Source of the DNA: Clusia tigrina
Taxonomy: Eukaryota; Arthropoda; Insecta; Diptera; Clusiidae
Direction of reading: 5' to 3'
Length of the DNA: 64,000 bases
NCBI GenBank assembly: GCA_920105625.2
Contig: OV050033.1
Span: forward strand, 128,773,821-128,837,820
Below, one piece after another: positions 39,901 through 49,972 of the stretch (positions within the stretch are counted from its first letter, which is position 1; each line of letters begins with the position of its first letter). A program made the translations under genes and the position numbers. The notes under the pieces were generated by a model. It had not been told where the DNA came from and did not search any database. It saw nothing but the letters and a program-made list of their open reading frames with translations.

Positions 39901-42900
39901 ATATTAACAATTTCTTGCAGTTACAGGGTAAGATTGTAGACTTCCTACACACACAATTTTAGTATTTAACTTTGCTGCAGCAAACATTTTTCTTAGCTCC
40001 TTTGATCTCTTATCAAATTTGCATTTAAAAATAGCCGATTTTATGCATTTTCTGTTCAAATTATTATCTTATATTATATATTTATTTTTCCTTGATTTTA
40101 TTTTGTAAATTTTTGCTCAATGCAAAAAGTTGCGTATCACCACTTTCTTTTTGAATTCATCACCCAATTGCCGTGCCATGCCCATACGCATTGGAATTAC
40201 ATAAACAAGTTTTAGTTTTGTTTTATTTTTCATTATGAAGTTTTATCATTTTATTGTAATTTATAGTTTGCCCGGAGGAATTATTTAACGATTTGTGTAA
40301 ATCGTGCGCTGCAAGAAAGATCAAAACTCTAAAGGAGATAAATATTGCATTTCTTCCATACGAATGCCAGGTGCGACAACAAACTAAGAACACGCTCTCT
40401 CTCTATCTATCTTTCTTACACACACTGTCTCTATCTTTTACGCCCTGTTTCTATTGTAACATTAAAACTCTCGCCCTCTCTCTCTCTCTCTGTCTTTTTC
40501 TAAGTGTTGTAAATACACTTTATATACATATATATATGTGTGTGTTAAAAAATTATTAACCGAATCAAACTGATTCATTGCTGTAATTATTGAATAAAGT
40601 TGCGAGTATATTCCGAAAAAAGGAGGAATTTTCCACTCTAAAAATGCAGCAATGAATTAATTGAATTATATGAAATGTGTGTATAAAACAACTACGAGCT
40701 GGAAACTGAATTCCTTCGGAAGAGAGGAGAGGATGGTATGGTGGTGGCACATGTTCGACACCTTATGATAATGTAAGAAAGTTGTGTGGTTTTAAATCGG
40801 AAATGGATGACTACATTCACGAGCCCTTTGGCAATTTATTGGAAGCACCTGAAAATATGCTAAATTGTGCGTATAAATTCCAAATATCGAATTTATGAGT
40901 TATTGGTATGAAAACTAGTCAGCATACTATCAGGGGTTTCAATTAATATCTCAAAGCTTCTTTCATTTGATTCAAATTTGTTGTTATTACATTTATGAGC
41001 GTTAATATAGGCACCTGGAAATGTTGTGAAATCATTCATGAGCATTTTAGGAGGTTGATAGAAATACCCGATGTGTAGTGACATCATTCATGAGCATTTC
41101 AGGAGGTTAATAGACATTACTAAAGCAAACACGAATCAGAGATGTGTAATGAAAATATTCATGAGTCTTTTCTTGACATATATTTATATAATTGAACACA
41201 ATGTTTTTAGTGTTCATCATATTTTCTGGAACATTAATAAATATTTAAAGAACACACGATTCAGAGAGCATACAGTTTATAATCCTTTTGACAGATCTCT
41301 ATCAGAGACCAGCTGCGACAAATCGTCCTATTGAAGGCATCTTGACCCTGCATATTTAATTCAAGCCATAATGAATATAAAGTGATCTTGAAGAGGAGTA
41401 ATTATGCCTGCCAGTTGTTCTATATTCTCTATGGTTGAGCATACTTTGACTGCCCGTCTTTTCGTCTTTATAGTATCCTTGGAATGCTCAGACACCACAA
41501 AATTAGGGGCACGAAACTTTCCACAACTTTTTTGAAAAGATCTCGAGTGCTCTCAATTAATCATTATTCCTCAATGACAAAAATATCCAAAAACTGAATT
41601 TTTATAATCAACGGAAAAAAAATCGATCTGGCAACAATACCTGCTTTCAGCCGTGCCCTCGTGACTTACGATAATAATAACCAGAATCGATATTAATTAC
41701 CAGAATCGACAAGAACAACCAGATTCGATAATATCAAACCAGAATCGTTATTAATCACCAGAATTGATAAATATAACTAGATCCGCTAATAATCAGAATC
41801 GATAATTGCAACCATTATTGATAAAAACCAGAATCGTTAATAACAATCAGATGCGTTACTTGAGTTGCCCCAGTGCACCATTAACTAACCCACATAAAAT
41901 ATCTGCCACATTTTTGGATGCCCTCTTCCAGAGTAAAATATATAAATATACATACACAAATTCCTTTCATTTTACAGAATAATGCCATGAAAATGAATTC
42001 ACATTTGGGGTCATTAAAATATTCTTGTACAAATAAATTTATACCCCCCGATTTGGATAAGATTTAAACAGCTTTCGAGTAGATATACTCACATTCCTAT
42101 TCAATTTTGTGGGAAAAACATTCCGATGGCTCTATTTAAGGTGATTTTCTTGACCCTGTCGCTGCCACAACCGTATCCCTCCTCGCTTCTCTTGCAAAGA
42201 ATTCGTACCCTTAAAAAAGATCTCCTTAAGTTTTGTTTAACTTGTTTTGTAGTGTTCAATTTAATGTATGTGATTGTATACAGAGAAGCAAATCGTCACA
42301 AAAATTGTATTATATATATATACTAACCAAAATATCCTAACAATATATGTACATAATATACATCTTATATGCCAAACTACACACATCCACACATACACAA
42401 ATAAATGCGAAATATTTTAAATTGCGTAAATTTTTTTAAACTTTGTAGATCCAGTTTTAGTTGTATTTCAAAATATTGTCTTGATTTTATTCGTTTTTGG
42501 GTGTAGTCCTTGCACCGTTTAAGTTGGAATTTTAGTTTCTTCTTTTTAGTCTACTAACGTTCAGTTTTCTAAAGTTTACAGAGGCAATTTGAATTTCGCA
42601 TTTATTTGTCAGTTTGTAATTTGGCATGTAAACACACACGAAAACTCACGGGCGACAGCAACAGAAACAAAAGAAACAACAACTTTTTTCTTTATGCATA
42701 GAACATTTACTGTAAATTAGTTTGCACGTCAAAATAGTTTAGTTGCAATTTAAAAGAATAAAAATTAGCTTGTCATACAATGCTAGAATTGCTGTCAGCA
42801 TGACAGCAAGGAAGGTAGCGGAAGATGGTGTTAATTAGTGATGAGACTGGTGATTTTGTAGCTACCTCATCGTCACTGACGTGGCCACTAGCGACTTCTG

Positions 42901-45900
42901 TGCCTAACGAGAGACTTCTGTTACTGGTGACTTGCTAACATTTCTGTTAGTAGCCAGAGGCATAACGCACTGTTAAAATTACCAGCGCTGTTAAGTGACT
43001 GTTAAAGAAAATCGTCGCCCACGGTACATCTGCTAGCGATTTTTTTTTTGTCCAACGAGTGACTTCTGTTACTGGTGACTTGCTAACACTGTTAAAACCA
43101 CCAGCGAATCTCAGCGCTATTAGTCAATATTAAAGAAAATTTGTCCCTTCCTCGTCGTCACCGGTACTCTGAATAGTGACTTCTCTGCCTAACGGGAGAC
43201 TTCTGTTACTGGTGACTTTCTAACATTCCTGTTATTAACCAGAGGCATAATGAACTACCAGCGAATTTCGGCTCTCTTAAATCACTTTTAAAGAAAATTG
43301 GTCGCTATTTAGTAGTTTTATATGTTCAATTTCGCAGAAACGAATAAAAATAAATGTTAAAGAACCAAAGTTTCTCAATTTATAAGCCAAAAGAGGTTTG
43401 TGATACAGAATGACATTATATTTGTCTCTCTCCACTGCTCTGTGACATATACAAATCGCAGCAGAGGAACACAATTACCAGCTGAAGATCCTTTGTCCAT
43501 ATTTTATAACAAGAGATATGTTTTAATCTCCGCCTCTCGCTAATCTTCCTTGCATCACCCTCACAACACACTATCAAAAATGTATCGGTTAGATTACTGC
43601 ATTAATCTCGTTCAAAGCTTTAATCGCCTAAACATACACACTATAAGCCCACCAAGAACACATTTTACGCACATCCACAATTTGTAAATTAAAATGCATG
43701 CATCATTGTAGTTTGATTGGTTTTGTTGTTATGTTTATTTGTAAATAAGTAGCTTTAGTATTCTATATGCACAGCTTGAAGAATTCTTTTAAATACGGGT
43801 CCATATTTGTATAAAATTGTGGACCAAATCATCCACAAACATGATTATTATAGAGGGATAATATTATATTTTATCTGCAAAGAAAACCTCTTATTTAGAG
43901 AATTAAAACAAAAATCGACCTACTATTATCAAAAAGAGGAGGAATTATCTGCTAAGCAACCTAGATTCCCGTGTGTTAATTAGTATATATAGCCTCTTAT
44001 ATACGAGTACCCAATTGGAGTTAAGCAAAGAAGAGAAATTTGTGTCTTACAATCCAGTATACCTGTCGTATTATTTATATATTACACTGATATTACATTA
44101 CATATGCCTCAAAAGGGGTATATTATTCTGGGGGGATCGAGTATGGAGAACTTGAGATATTAAGGTTATGTATTACAATAACCTAAGATTGAGATCACAA
44201 TATAATAAAATATACTTCCTTCATTTCAGACTTCGATTCAAACTTTCTCTTATACAGAACATTGGAAATGAGGAGACTTGTACAAAAATATTCCTTTTGA
44301 TATTACCATGAATCAGTAAAAATATTATATATTCCTACAGCCCCAAGTGGAGCATATAGTTCTGACGTATTGGTGGCTCGGACACCGAGATCCCTGTGAT
44401 CTTATAGAGCTATATTTAGGTTTCAAAATTCCAGAGGTACTTCAATAGACCAATCTCTATAATTCTATATGTACTCTAAAAAGAGCAAGTTTCTAGATCT
44501 ATAGGTTAGATTGTAGGCTAAGAAGAAGGGAAGAGAAGTATGATATTTTAAATCCAGATCCTAATTATTAATAGAAGAACAATGTGGTATAGTCCCACAT
44601 TTCCAAAGTAATCAAAACTGGAGAGGAGGAATTGGAGTCTAAGAAATTGTGTTCCAAATTATTGTAGTGTAACAAAAGGAAGACAAGGTAACTCTTGATT
44701 TTGACATAGTACTTAAAATACCAAAGAAAACATTTTGTTGCATGCATATCAAGTAGTGGGAAAAACCTCCCAACCCTCGTGGGCCTAGGGAAATAAATAA
44801 TCGAAATGCTTGTGATTTACTATAGAACAGCATACATCGTCATCCTAGCTTAATTGGTCAGTGTCAGTACAAAAACAACTTTTGTGAATCCAAAGGCATT
44901 TACAAATAGTGGTGAAAGACACCGGATCCACGGGGTCCCTGGGAATTAAGAACTGAGTCTGAGTAATTAAAACAACATTGATCATCATCCCAGCTTTATT
45001 GGTCTTTGATGGACTAAGGACTAATTTGTTATGAATCTGCTCGAGTTTGGATGAATCGATTCCAGAGATATTTGGAGAATATTAGTCCAAATATCTTTGT
45101 TATAGGTGGTTCCCAACCTATTCATGCATATTCATACCAAATATTCTTGCTTTTTATACTGTCGCAAGTAGTAAAATGTGGACTCAGTATCGGACAATTG
45201 TGACAGAAGACTTGGTCCGTTCACCAAAATGTCTATATCAAAATTAGAGACTTGTTCCCTAGTTGGGATTAACAACGTAACCACCTGAAGTTTGAAATGT
45301 GGTACTTTGTGAGCCGAGAGTAACAATCGTAGTTTCCAGAGATCAGTTATCGGGTTGGTATATCTAGGGTTTTTGTAGAGTAATATTGGAGTTAGAGTAA
45401 TACTGGAATTACATAATTTTGACTACAATTGAGGTCTTAGTGGCTTCCAAGTAGATTATAGAACTATAATGAAGGAATTGGTGATTTCAAATCGAGATCC
45501 CTGTGATATTATTTATTATGGATATATAATAATTGATTAAAATAATGAAGAAAAAAGGAGCTCTAGATACCAGGCTTCCGGCTCGATATCCTAATTAAAT
45601 ATTATGTAGGTCCCAGTTGCCAGTCGAATTGATTGTAAAGCCTCCAGAGAAGTTTGATCTTCAAAGTAATTTATTTATCACACGAGTATCACAGATTCTC
45701 ATTGAACATTTATATTTCCAGAACAACAGAGGGGAACTCGTAATAAGTCAATATGTCGGTAGTATTAATTAAGTGTATAATTGAAGTTCCCTAAACCCAG
45801 GTCCCAGGTGGAGTGGATTATCAAGGATGAGTTTAGTCACATTCAAGCCACATTTAAGTTACGAATCCCCACTTCCTACCCTTAAACAATATCAACCAAT

Positions 45901-48900
45901 TTCTTTTGAACTTAAATTAATATTCACGTTACTGTTTTGGTAGACTTTCCATTAAATTTTTATTCCGCTCAACCAACCAATTTAAAATCTGTTTTATATG
46001 TTTATTTTATCATTGTGTTAGTCGGTCCCTTTCAGTATAGTTTCGCTTTGTTAAACAACTTTCGAACCCATTTTCGTCACGCACAATGATAGGCTAAAAT
46101 ATTCGCAGAAAACCCGTCACTGCCTCAACCGCTAAAACTGACCCATAGCCACTCGCAACGCCACCTCCATAGCGGACCGAAATATATTCTCAAACCTATT
46201 TTGATTTTATTTATAAAGAGATTTCTTACTGCGCACATGGCAGAGGCACGCGTCCTTTATTGTTGCTGCTGCTGAATTTGACAGAACTACCCTTAAAGAC
46301 GTCGATCAATATGCTGTGTGTAACAATAGCCAAGTGCCTTCCCCACTTCATACACACGAGTATTTGGGCTTTTTCGCTGCTTACTGCTATTATATTCTTC
46401 TGAGCTTAAACGTCATTTTTCGGTCTTCTTTGGCACATTGCCTCATTTGCCTCGGTTGTGTTTATTTTTACTTGGCAATGTGGTTTGTATAATGACGCCA
46501 CAGCTAATATCTGAAGCAGACGTTCTTAGTTGCTTTGTGATTGTTGCCCCCAAAGGACAACTCAATGACTTTGTGGCTCGTATCATTTCCCATTAATCGT
46601 TAATGGGAAAGTTTTAGGCACGAATGTTTTTACTCTGAATAATCTTCGTCGGATAAAAATATCCACGAGCTCCTCACTCTCTTTAACTATCGCTTTAAAT
46701 GTGTGGCAGTTGGAAGGGAAAAGCAATCGTTGCTATGTGCACGACTGTGTCATTAAACTAATTGGTGGTTAGTATAGTGAACGGTCGGGAGTAAACGTGT
46801 TTGCATGTAAACTGCATATCTCTGCAATTCCTCGTAGAACGGAACAATTCAATTTAAGGAAAAATGCCAACTTCCAGCTCTAGCGTGGTTGTTAGACCCC
46901 AGTGAAGGTTTGTTTCTTTAAGATTAAGCAGGATTTTAGACCTCAGTGGGGATTTTCTCCTTCCAGCTTATGATTTAGGAGAGTTTGTAGACGTCAATGT
47001 AGGCTTTTCCTCCCACCTTTAGGGGGGTTTATAGAACTCAGTGGGTGTCCGTTCCCATCGGCTTTAACAGGAGGTCTTAGACTCCAGTGGAGGTTTTTTT
47101 CTTCCAACTTTATAGGGGATTTTAAGTGTTCAATGGAGATTCTCCTTCAGCTTTAGTGGAATTTTCAATCCTTCCAGCTTTAGCGGAGCTTTTAACCTCA
47201 GTGGAGGCTTCTTTCCTTCTAGCTTTAGCTGTGTTTTTAGACCTCAGTGGATGTTCGTTCCTATCAGCTTGAGCGGGGGGTTTCGAGACCACAAAAAAAA
47301 TATTGGGTCTGATTTCATTTTTACTATACACTAAAATGTATCAAAGATCCGAAGAATATTATGTACCGAAAATTCTCTGTAATGGATTTTCGGTACATAA
47401 TATTCTTCGGATCTTTGATACATTTCTCGGTGTGGTTCTTCCTTTTTTTTCAAAGAAAAAGTTCTCGATGTTGATCTCTTTTTTTTAATATCAAGAAAAA
47501 AAACTCTCGGTACAGTAACTCTTCCTTAACAAAGTCTTGGGATTCACCTTCAATAAAACTACAAGCGTCCAAATGTCTGTTTTTTATGGGTTTCCAATGG
47601 TGTTCCCGACGGTTCCCAATCTTCTTCATCATCATCTTTAACTTATCTAGAAATACAGTCACCACACTACTAAATGGTCCAACGGTCTGTTTTCTATGGG
47701 TTGCCAATGGTGTTCCCCACTGTTCCCAATCCTCTTCATCATCATCTTCAATTTACCTCATATTTATATAGAATTCTTCAAGCTGTGCAGCATTGCAGTC
47801 ACTATGCTTTAGAATAATTTAACATCCTAACTAGTAGATATACACTTAAGACCTATTATTACAGTCCATCCTGTCCGTAACCCAACTAACTAAAATTAAG
47901 TACTCGTATATTTGTATGCGCAAAACTGAACAAGTGAAGTGTCTAACCAAGAAACAAAAATCCATCCCTCCATATTCCCGCCGACGCTCGTTTAGGTCTT
48001 CTCGCTCGATTCGCCGGATACCTTTCAGTGTCTGTACTCGCCGGCGTTCGCTTCGATCCGCACCAAACACATCGAGCGCATTGCCGAGCAGATTGCCACC
48101 TTGTGTGCCACGCTCGGTGAGTATCCGATGGTGCGTTATCGTAACGACTGGGATCGCAACATCGATCTGGCCGCCTCGGTGCAGCAGAAACTGGATGCGT
48201 ACAAGGCCGATGAGCCGACAATGGGGGAGGGCCCGGAGAAGGCTCGTTCCCAGTTGTTGATATTAGATCGCGGATTCGATTGTGTGTCGCCGTTGCTGCA
48301 CGAATTGACATTGCAGGCGATGGCCTACGATCTGTTGCCGATCATCAACGATGTGTACAAGTATACGCCGGGGCCGAATCAGCCGGAGAAGGAGGTGCTG
48401 CTCGACGAGAACGACGATTTGTGGGTGGAGTTGCGTCATGAGCATATCGCCGTCGTATCGACTCAGGTCACGCAGAATCTGAAGAAGTTCACTGAGTCGA
48501 AGAGAATGACATCGAGTAAGTTTTTCCGCCAGGGTGGGTGTGTCCCTCTATGTGTGTGTGGGGTTACTTTAAAACTTGAAAAAATTTAAAAGATGAGCAA
48601 TTTTCTGTCATTAGGGAAGTTCTTTTCTTTTGCAACATTTTTGCCACTTTATAATATTTGAAAAAAAAATTGTTCTTAGCCGATAAATCATCGATGCGTG
48701 ATCTATCTCAAATGATCAAGAAAATGCCGCAGTACCAGAAAGAGCTGTCCAAGTATTCCACTCATTTGCATCTCGCCGAGGACTGCATGAAGTCGTATCA
48801 GGTGAGCGAGTCGTAAGCCACAGGAATTTTGTTGCATATTTCTAAGACTTCTTCTTTGCCCACTGCAGAACTACGTAGACAAGCTATGCCGCGTTGAGCA

Positions 48901-49972
48901 GGATTTGGCCATGGGCACCGATGCTGAGGGTGAAAAGATCAAAGACCATATGCGCAATATTGTGCCAATTCTATTGGATCAGGTAAGACCCCCACTTTAG
49001 GATTTACTTGGTAACCCTTTCTGATATTTTCTTATATGTTTTCCCAGAACGTCTCCAACTATGACAAGGTGCGCATTATTGCTCTGTATGTGATGATTAA
49101 GAATGGCATTTCCGAGGAGAATCTAACTAAGCTATTCACTCATGCCCAACTTTCACCGAAGGACCAGGATATGGTGCGCAACTTAAGTTTCTTGGGTGTA
49201 AATGTAATTGCGGATGTAAGTTGTTGTTTTTTTTTCATTCAATTGAATATTTTTTTAAATATTTAATGTTTTTGTTTAGTCTCGCAAGAAAAATTACAAT
49301 ATGCCACGCAAAGAGCGCATCACTGAACACACTTATCAGATGTCTCGCTGGACACCCGTGGTTAAGGACATTATGGAGGATTGCATTGACGATAAATTGG
49401 ATCAGCGTCATTTCACTTTTCTGGCTGGACGTGCACAGAACACCAACTATCATGCTCCAACCAGGTAAGACTAATAATAGTGACGTAAGCTTACAAGTGG
49501 AATTAGGAACAGGGTTTAAAAACAGTCGTAGGCAAAAATATATTTTATATTATTTTTATTATTATTATTATCACCATTAGCACCATAATTACAATTTATT
49601 TGTTATTCAGACCTTAGACTCGTTAAAACTAATTTGAAAATTGACAAATCGGTTCACATTTTTAATTGTTTTTTGTTCTTTTGTTATCTCGAAAGATATC
49701 ATCACATTATGACTTTTATCATATATGAAATTTTTTATATTTGTAGCAGTGCACGTTATGGCCATTGGCATAAGGACAAGGCGCAAGCCCAAGTGAAGAA
49801 TGTGCCGCGCCTGATTGTGTTTATTGTGGGCGGTGCCAGCATGTCGGAAATGCGTTGCGCCTACGAAGTCACCAACTCAGTCAAGAACTGGGAAGTGTTG
49901 GTAGGATCATCGCATATACTAACTCCGGAGATATTCTTAAGCGACTTGGGCAGTCTCTCCAAGGAGGACTAA
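24954..49972 (+). CDS. Rop: Rop, Sec1/Munc18 family; complete, with alternative exon 4
   Basis: SM protein that clasps syntaxin and the SNARE bundle to drive synaptic vesicle docking and fusion; cytosolic, peripheral to the plasma membrane (family knowledge). Exons: 24954-24981, 35400-35576, 35648-35803, then either 37262-37371 (4a) or 40267-40370 (4b), 47996-48515, 48680-48801, 48869-48982, 49048-49215, 49280-49464 and 49747-49972. All borders are GT/AG and phases agree throughout. Length is 599 residues with 4b and 601 with 4a; Drosophila Rop is about 597. Landmarks: [18 protein letters not shown] start; [67 protein letters not shown]; end LGSLSKED. Introns 1 (10.4 kb) and 4 (7.6 kb after 4b) are loaded with repeats. 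No frame damage. Confidence 0.96.
24982..25875 (+). other. Rop intron 1, 5' part
   Basis: No exon found. A hydrophobic 84-codon frame at 25262-25516 is unsupported. Confidence 0.55.
25876..26162. mobile_element. Tc1/mariner-type MITE in Rop intron 1
   Basis: A 283-bp element (25878-26160) is flanked by TA on both sides, the Tc1/mariner target duplication. The left end is CAGTCAGCGTCAAAATAAAG. The right end is its inverted match with a small CAGT expansion, and both continue into TATACAG(A/T)TGCAAA. No transposase frame, so non-autonomous. Confidence 0.85.
26163..26504 (+). other. Rop intron 1, nothing recognised
   Basis: Unique-looking AT-rich intron sequence without repeat or exon signals. 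Confidence 0.5.
26505..27855. repeat. Composite inverted DNA-transposon blocks around a Harbinger-like MITE
   Basis: Two blocks occur on both sides in opposite orientation. Block X is minus at about 26505-26730 and plus at about 27500-27715; its shadow frame reads IKMTEF.YNLIAA. Block Y is minus at about 26808-26945 and plus at about 27720-27855. Each block is inverted but the order X-Y is kept, so it is not one simple hairpin. The terminal motif ACCAAAATAGACGAGACGTA recurs at 26509, 26778 and 26813, and inverted at 27703 and 27840. It behaves like the TIR of a MITE family. Confidence 0.75.
26979..27493. mobile_element. PIF/Harbinger-like MITE, 515 bp, 33-bp TIRs
   Basis: Perfect 33-bp terminal inverted repeats start CCCTACGTCTCCACGGGC. 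Flanks are TTA on the left and TTG on the right, one mismatch from the TWA duplication typical of Harbinger. An internal scrap at about 27139-27229 encodes [18 protein letters not shown], which resembles the N-terminus of HARBI1/ALP1-type transposases, then stops. It is best read as an internally deleted derivative. The family call is inference from TIR/TSD style and this scrap. Confidence 0.7.
27856..28437 (+). other. Rop intron 1, no exon
   Basis: The GC-rich patch 27908-27985 includes GTGAGTTCGAATTCCC, similar to a tRNA-type B box, but no A box at the right distance. Otherwise AT-rich. Confidence 0.4.
28438..28500 (+). mobile_element. Tc1-like transposase scrap
   Basis: Encodes [12 protein letters not shown], the conserved block near the last catalytic acidic residue of Tc1-family transposases (family form SPDLNPIENLW). 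Flanks have decayed beyond recognition. Confidence 0.75.
28501..29129 (+). other. Rop intron 1, nothing recognised
   Basis: No repeat or exon evidence. Confidence 0.5.
29130..30052 (+). mobile_element. RNase-H LINE tail with poly-A, in Rop intron 1
   Basis: Plus-strand 3' part of a LINE. The RNase H start ([18 protein letters not shown], about 29210-29265) is in one frame. A frameshift leads to the rest in the 29301-29849 frame ([20 protein letters not shown], then [17 protein letters not shown]). The 3' UTR ends in an A-rich tail (aataaaaaaaaaataaaat) near 30030-30050. The copy is dead, but its end is intact and marks the insertion edge. Confidence 0.85.
30053..30895 (+). other. Rop intron 1, nothing recognised
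   Basis: A 77-codon frame at 30620-30853 has no recognised similarity. Confidence 0.5.
30900..31410. repeat. CTCTGAAGAAGAGGAAGAGTCCG minisatellite, about 500 bp
   Basis: About twenty degenerate units of 22-32 bp built on GCTCTGAAGAAGA, with two larger units containing GACAAATTGGTACGC. The purine-rich strand is plus. Two minus-strand frames of 126-127 codons ([17 protein letters not shown]) come only from the repeat. Confidence 0.9.
31411..33204 (+). other. Rop intron 1, no exon recognised
   Basis: A weak duplication is visible: 'tttctttaatagtctgatcgtaatatcat' (31560s) against 'cctcaatggtctgatcgaattatcat' (31480s). Otherwise nothing supported. Confidence 0.5.
33205..34110 (+). mobile_element. 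Decayed LINE fragments in Rop intron 1
   Basis: Plus-strand RNase H remnants: [20 protein letters not shown] at about 33385-33445. Two later copies of the Gly-Ile-Gln-Gly...Asp-Glu-Leu segment lie near 33590-33650 and 33700-33750, separated by an AATAGAATAG microrepeat. The C-terminal [15 protein letters not shown] motif lies near 34000-34045. The order suggests two overlapping or duplicated copies of one family. Confidence 0.75.
34111..34737 (+). other. Rop intron 1, no exon recognised
   Basis: Contains a perfect 18-bp direct repeat GCGGGCTTCTCCGGGAGC (34363-34380 and 34381-34398). 'ctcttatcatgccattagtggaagagga' near 34700 recurs near 35010. Confidence 0.5.
34738..34960 (-). mobile_element. 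LINE 3' tail, same family as fragment A at 1043-2090
   Basis: Matches 1170-1380 in the same orientation: CGGTCGCCAAAAA, then TGATACCGCATGAGACA, CCAGTCATTT.GAGCTTTT and CACTCAGGAAAGTG-like blocks in the same order. It shows that this family has several copies within 34 kb. Confidence 0.8.
34961..35399 (+). other. End of Rop intron 1
   Basis: Ends in the polypyrimidine tract and acceptor tttatttgcag at 35389-35399. Confidence 0.6.
35400..35803 (+). CDS. Rop: Rop exons 2 and 3
   Basis: Exon 2 (35400-35576) encodes residues 10-68, including a basic, proline-rich insert ([19 protein letters not shown]) typical of the fly protein, then [20 protein letters not shown]. Exon 3 (35648-35803) encodes [20 protein letters not shown] and ends in VFFTE plus one base. 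The intron between them is 71 bp. Together they form most of SM domain 1, the syntaxin-binding face. Confidence 0.93.
35804..37261 (+). other. T-rich intron between Rop exons 3 and 4a
   Basis: Low-complexity T-rich DNA. A 29-bp unit ttttacaaatgt(g/a)tttttggaatttttttg is repeated in tandem near 35960-36020. No exon. Confidence 0.75.
37262..37371 (+). CDS. Rop: Rop alternative exon 4a
   Basis: 110 nt, acceptor ttcgcag, donor gtacga. It completes the split codon to Ala and reads [20 protein letters not shown], then [16 protein letters not shown]. The second half is nearly identical to exon 4b; the first half is diverged and two codons longer. The conserved protein sequence, correct phase and good splice sites say it is a real coding exon, not a pseudo-exon. 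It replaces residues 121-155 at the end of domain 1. Confidence 0.85.
37372..40266 (+). other. Intron between Rop exons 4a and 4b
   Basis: No third exon copy was found. Short repeats occur at 37985-38100 (ATTCGAGATCATTC units) and 38170-38275 (CATTAGCGAGAACTCTATG units), with a larger array at 39325-39690. A (CT)n run is at about 39874-39892. Confidence 0.55.
39325..39690 (+). repeat. Four-copy tandem repeat, about 105 bp, in Rop
   Basis: The anchor GAGGCAGCGCCATCTACTG recurs near 39365, 39473, 39571 (worn) and 39676. Each copy is preceded by GACTTACATGACAT...TTTGCTGAGAATCCCATAATGA-like sequence. Confidence 0.8.
40267..40370 (+). CDS. Rop: Rop alternative exon 4b (canonical)
   Basis: 104 nt, acceptor aatttatag, donor gtgcga. 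It completes the codon to Val and reads [20 protein letters not shown], then [14 protein letters not shown]. This matches the usual family sequence best, so I take it as the canonical form. If 4a and 4b were both spliced in, 4b would be read out of phase and meet a TAA at 40330-40332. If both were skipped, exon 5 would be out of phase. Use must therefore be mutually exclusive. Confidence 0.93.
40371..41977 (+). other. Rop intron 4, first part
   Basis: A (CT)n run is at 40475-40492. A two-copy tandem TGAAATCATTCATGAGCATTTTAGGAGGTTGATAGA-like unit lies at about 41025-41120. A CCAGAATCGATAAT repeat of about 20-bp period, some ten copies, lies at about 41688-41850. No canonical exon. Confidence 0.6.
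41978..42067 (+). other. Possible cryptic terminal exon in Rop intron 4
   Basis: After a good acceptor (ttcattttacag) a 30-codon frame runs to TAA at 42065-42067 in the phase that would follow exon 4b. It reads [16 protein letters not shown] and onward, and is unlike any SM protein. No AATAAA lies close by. It could be a truncating alternative end or chance. Confidence 0.2.
42068..42859 (+). other. Rop intron 4, nothing recognised
   Basis: AT-rich, no exon or repeat seen. Confidence 0.5.
42860..43310 (+). repeat. Three-copy tandem repeat, about 140-150 bp, in Rop intron 4
   Basis: Each copy contains GACTTCTGTTACTGGTGACT, then CTAACA, CCAGCGAATCTCAGC and TTAAAGAAAAT, starting near 42905, 43045 and 43195. 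Confidence 0.8.
43311..46867 (+). other. Rop intron 4, middle part
   Basis: AT-rich unique-looking DNA. Weakly related blocks containing 'ATCATCCCAGCTTTATTGGTC' (44840 and 44985) suggest an old duplication. No coding or RNA gene recognised. Confidence 0.5.
46868..47290 (+). repeat. Minisatellite of about 45-bp units in Rop intron 4
   Basis: About nine degenerate copies of CTTCCAGCTTTAGCGGGG, then TTTTAGACCTCAGTGGAGG and a T-rich link. Lies just before a perfect hairpin and 0.7 kb before exon 5. Confidence 0.85.
47334..47425. repeat. Perfect 40-bp hairpin, 12-nt loop
   Basis: Arms 47334-47373 and 47386-47425 are exact reverse complements; loop 47374-47385. The pre-mRNA of Rop would form a 40-bp duplex here. 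Confidence 0.95.
47573..47760 (+). repeat. Two-copy direct repeat, about 112-bp offset
   Basis: GTCTGTTTTTTATGGGTTTC, then CAATGGTGTTCCC and TTCCCAATC.TCTTCATCATC, occur at about 47575 and 47687 with few differences. Confidence 0.85.
47996..49972 (+). CDS. Rop: Rop exons 5 to 10
   Basis: Exon 5 (47996-48515) encodes [18 protein letters not shown], then [19 protein letters not shown] and [11 protein letters not shown]. Exon 6 (48680-48801) holds [20 protein letters not shown]. Exon 7 (48869-48982) holds [20 protein letters not shown]. Exon 8 (49048-49215) holds [20 protein letters not shown]. Exon 9 (49280-49464) holds [20 protein letters not shown]. Exon 10 (49747-49972) holds [11 protein letters not shown] and ends [18 protein letters not shown]. 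Introns are 64-282 bp. These form SM domains 2 and 3. Confidence 0.95.

Noticed and set aside
40770..40880. Coding-looking stretch [20 protein letters not shown] as another Rop exon
   Set aside because: No usable acceptor in front, no match to the SM family, and the phase does not fit between exons 4b and 5.
47846..48445. Minus-strand frames overlapping Rop exon 5
   Set aside because: Antisense shadows of a conserved GC-rich exon.
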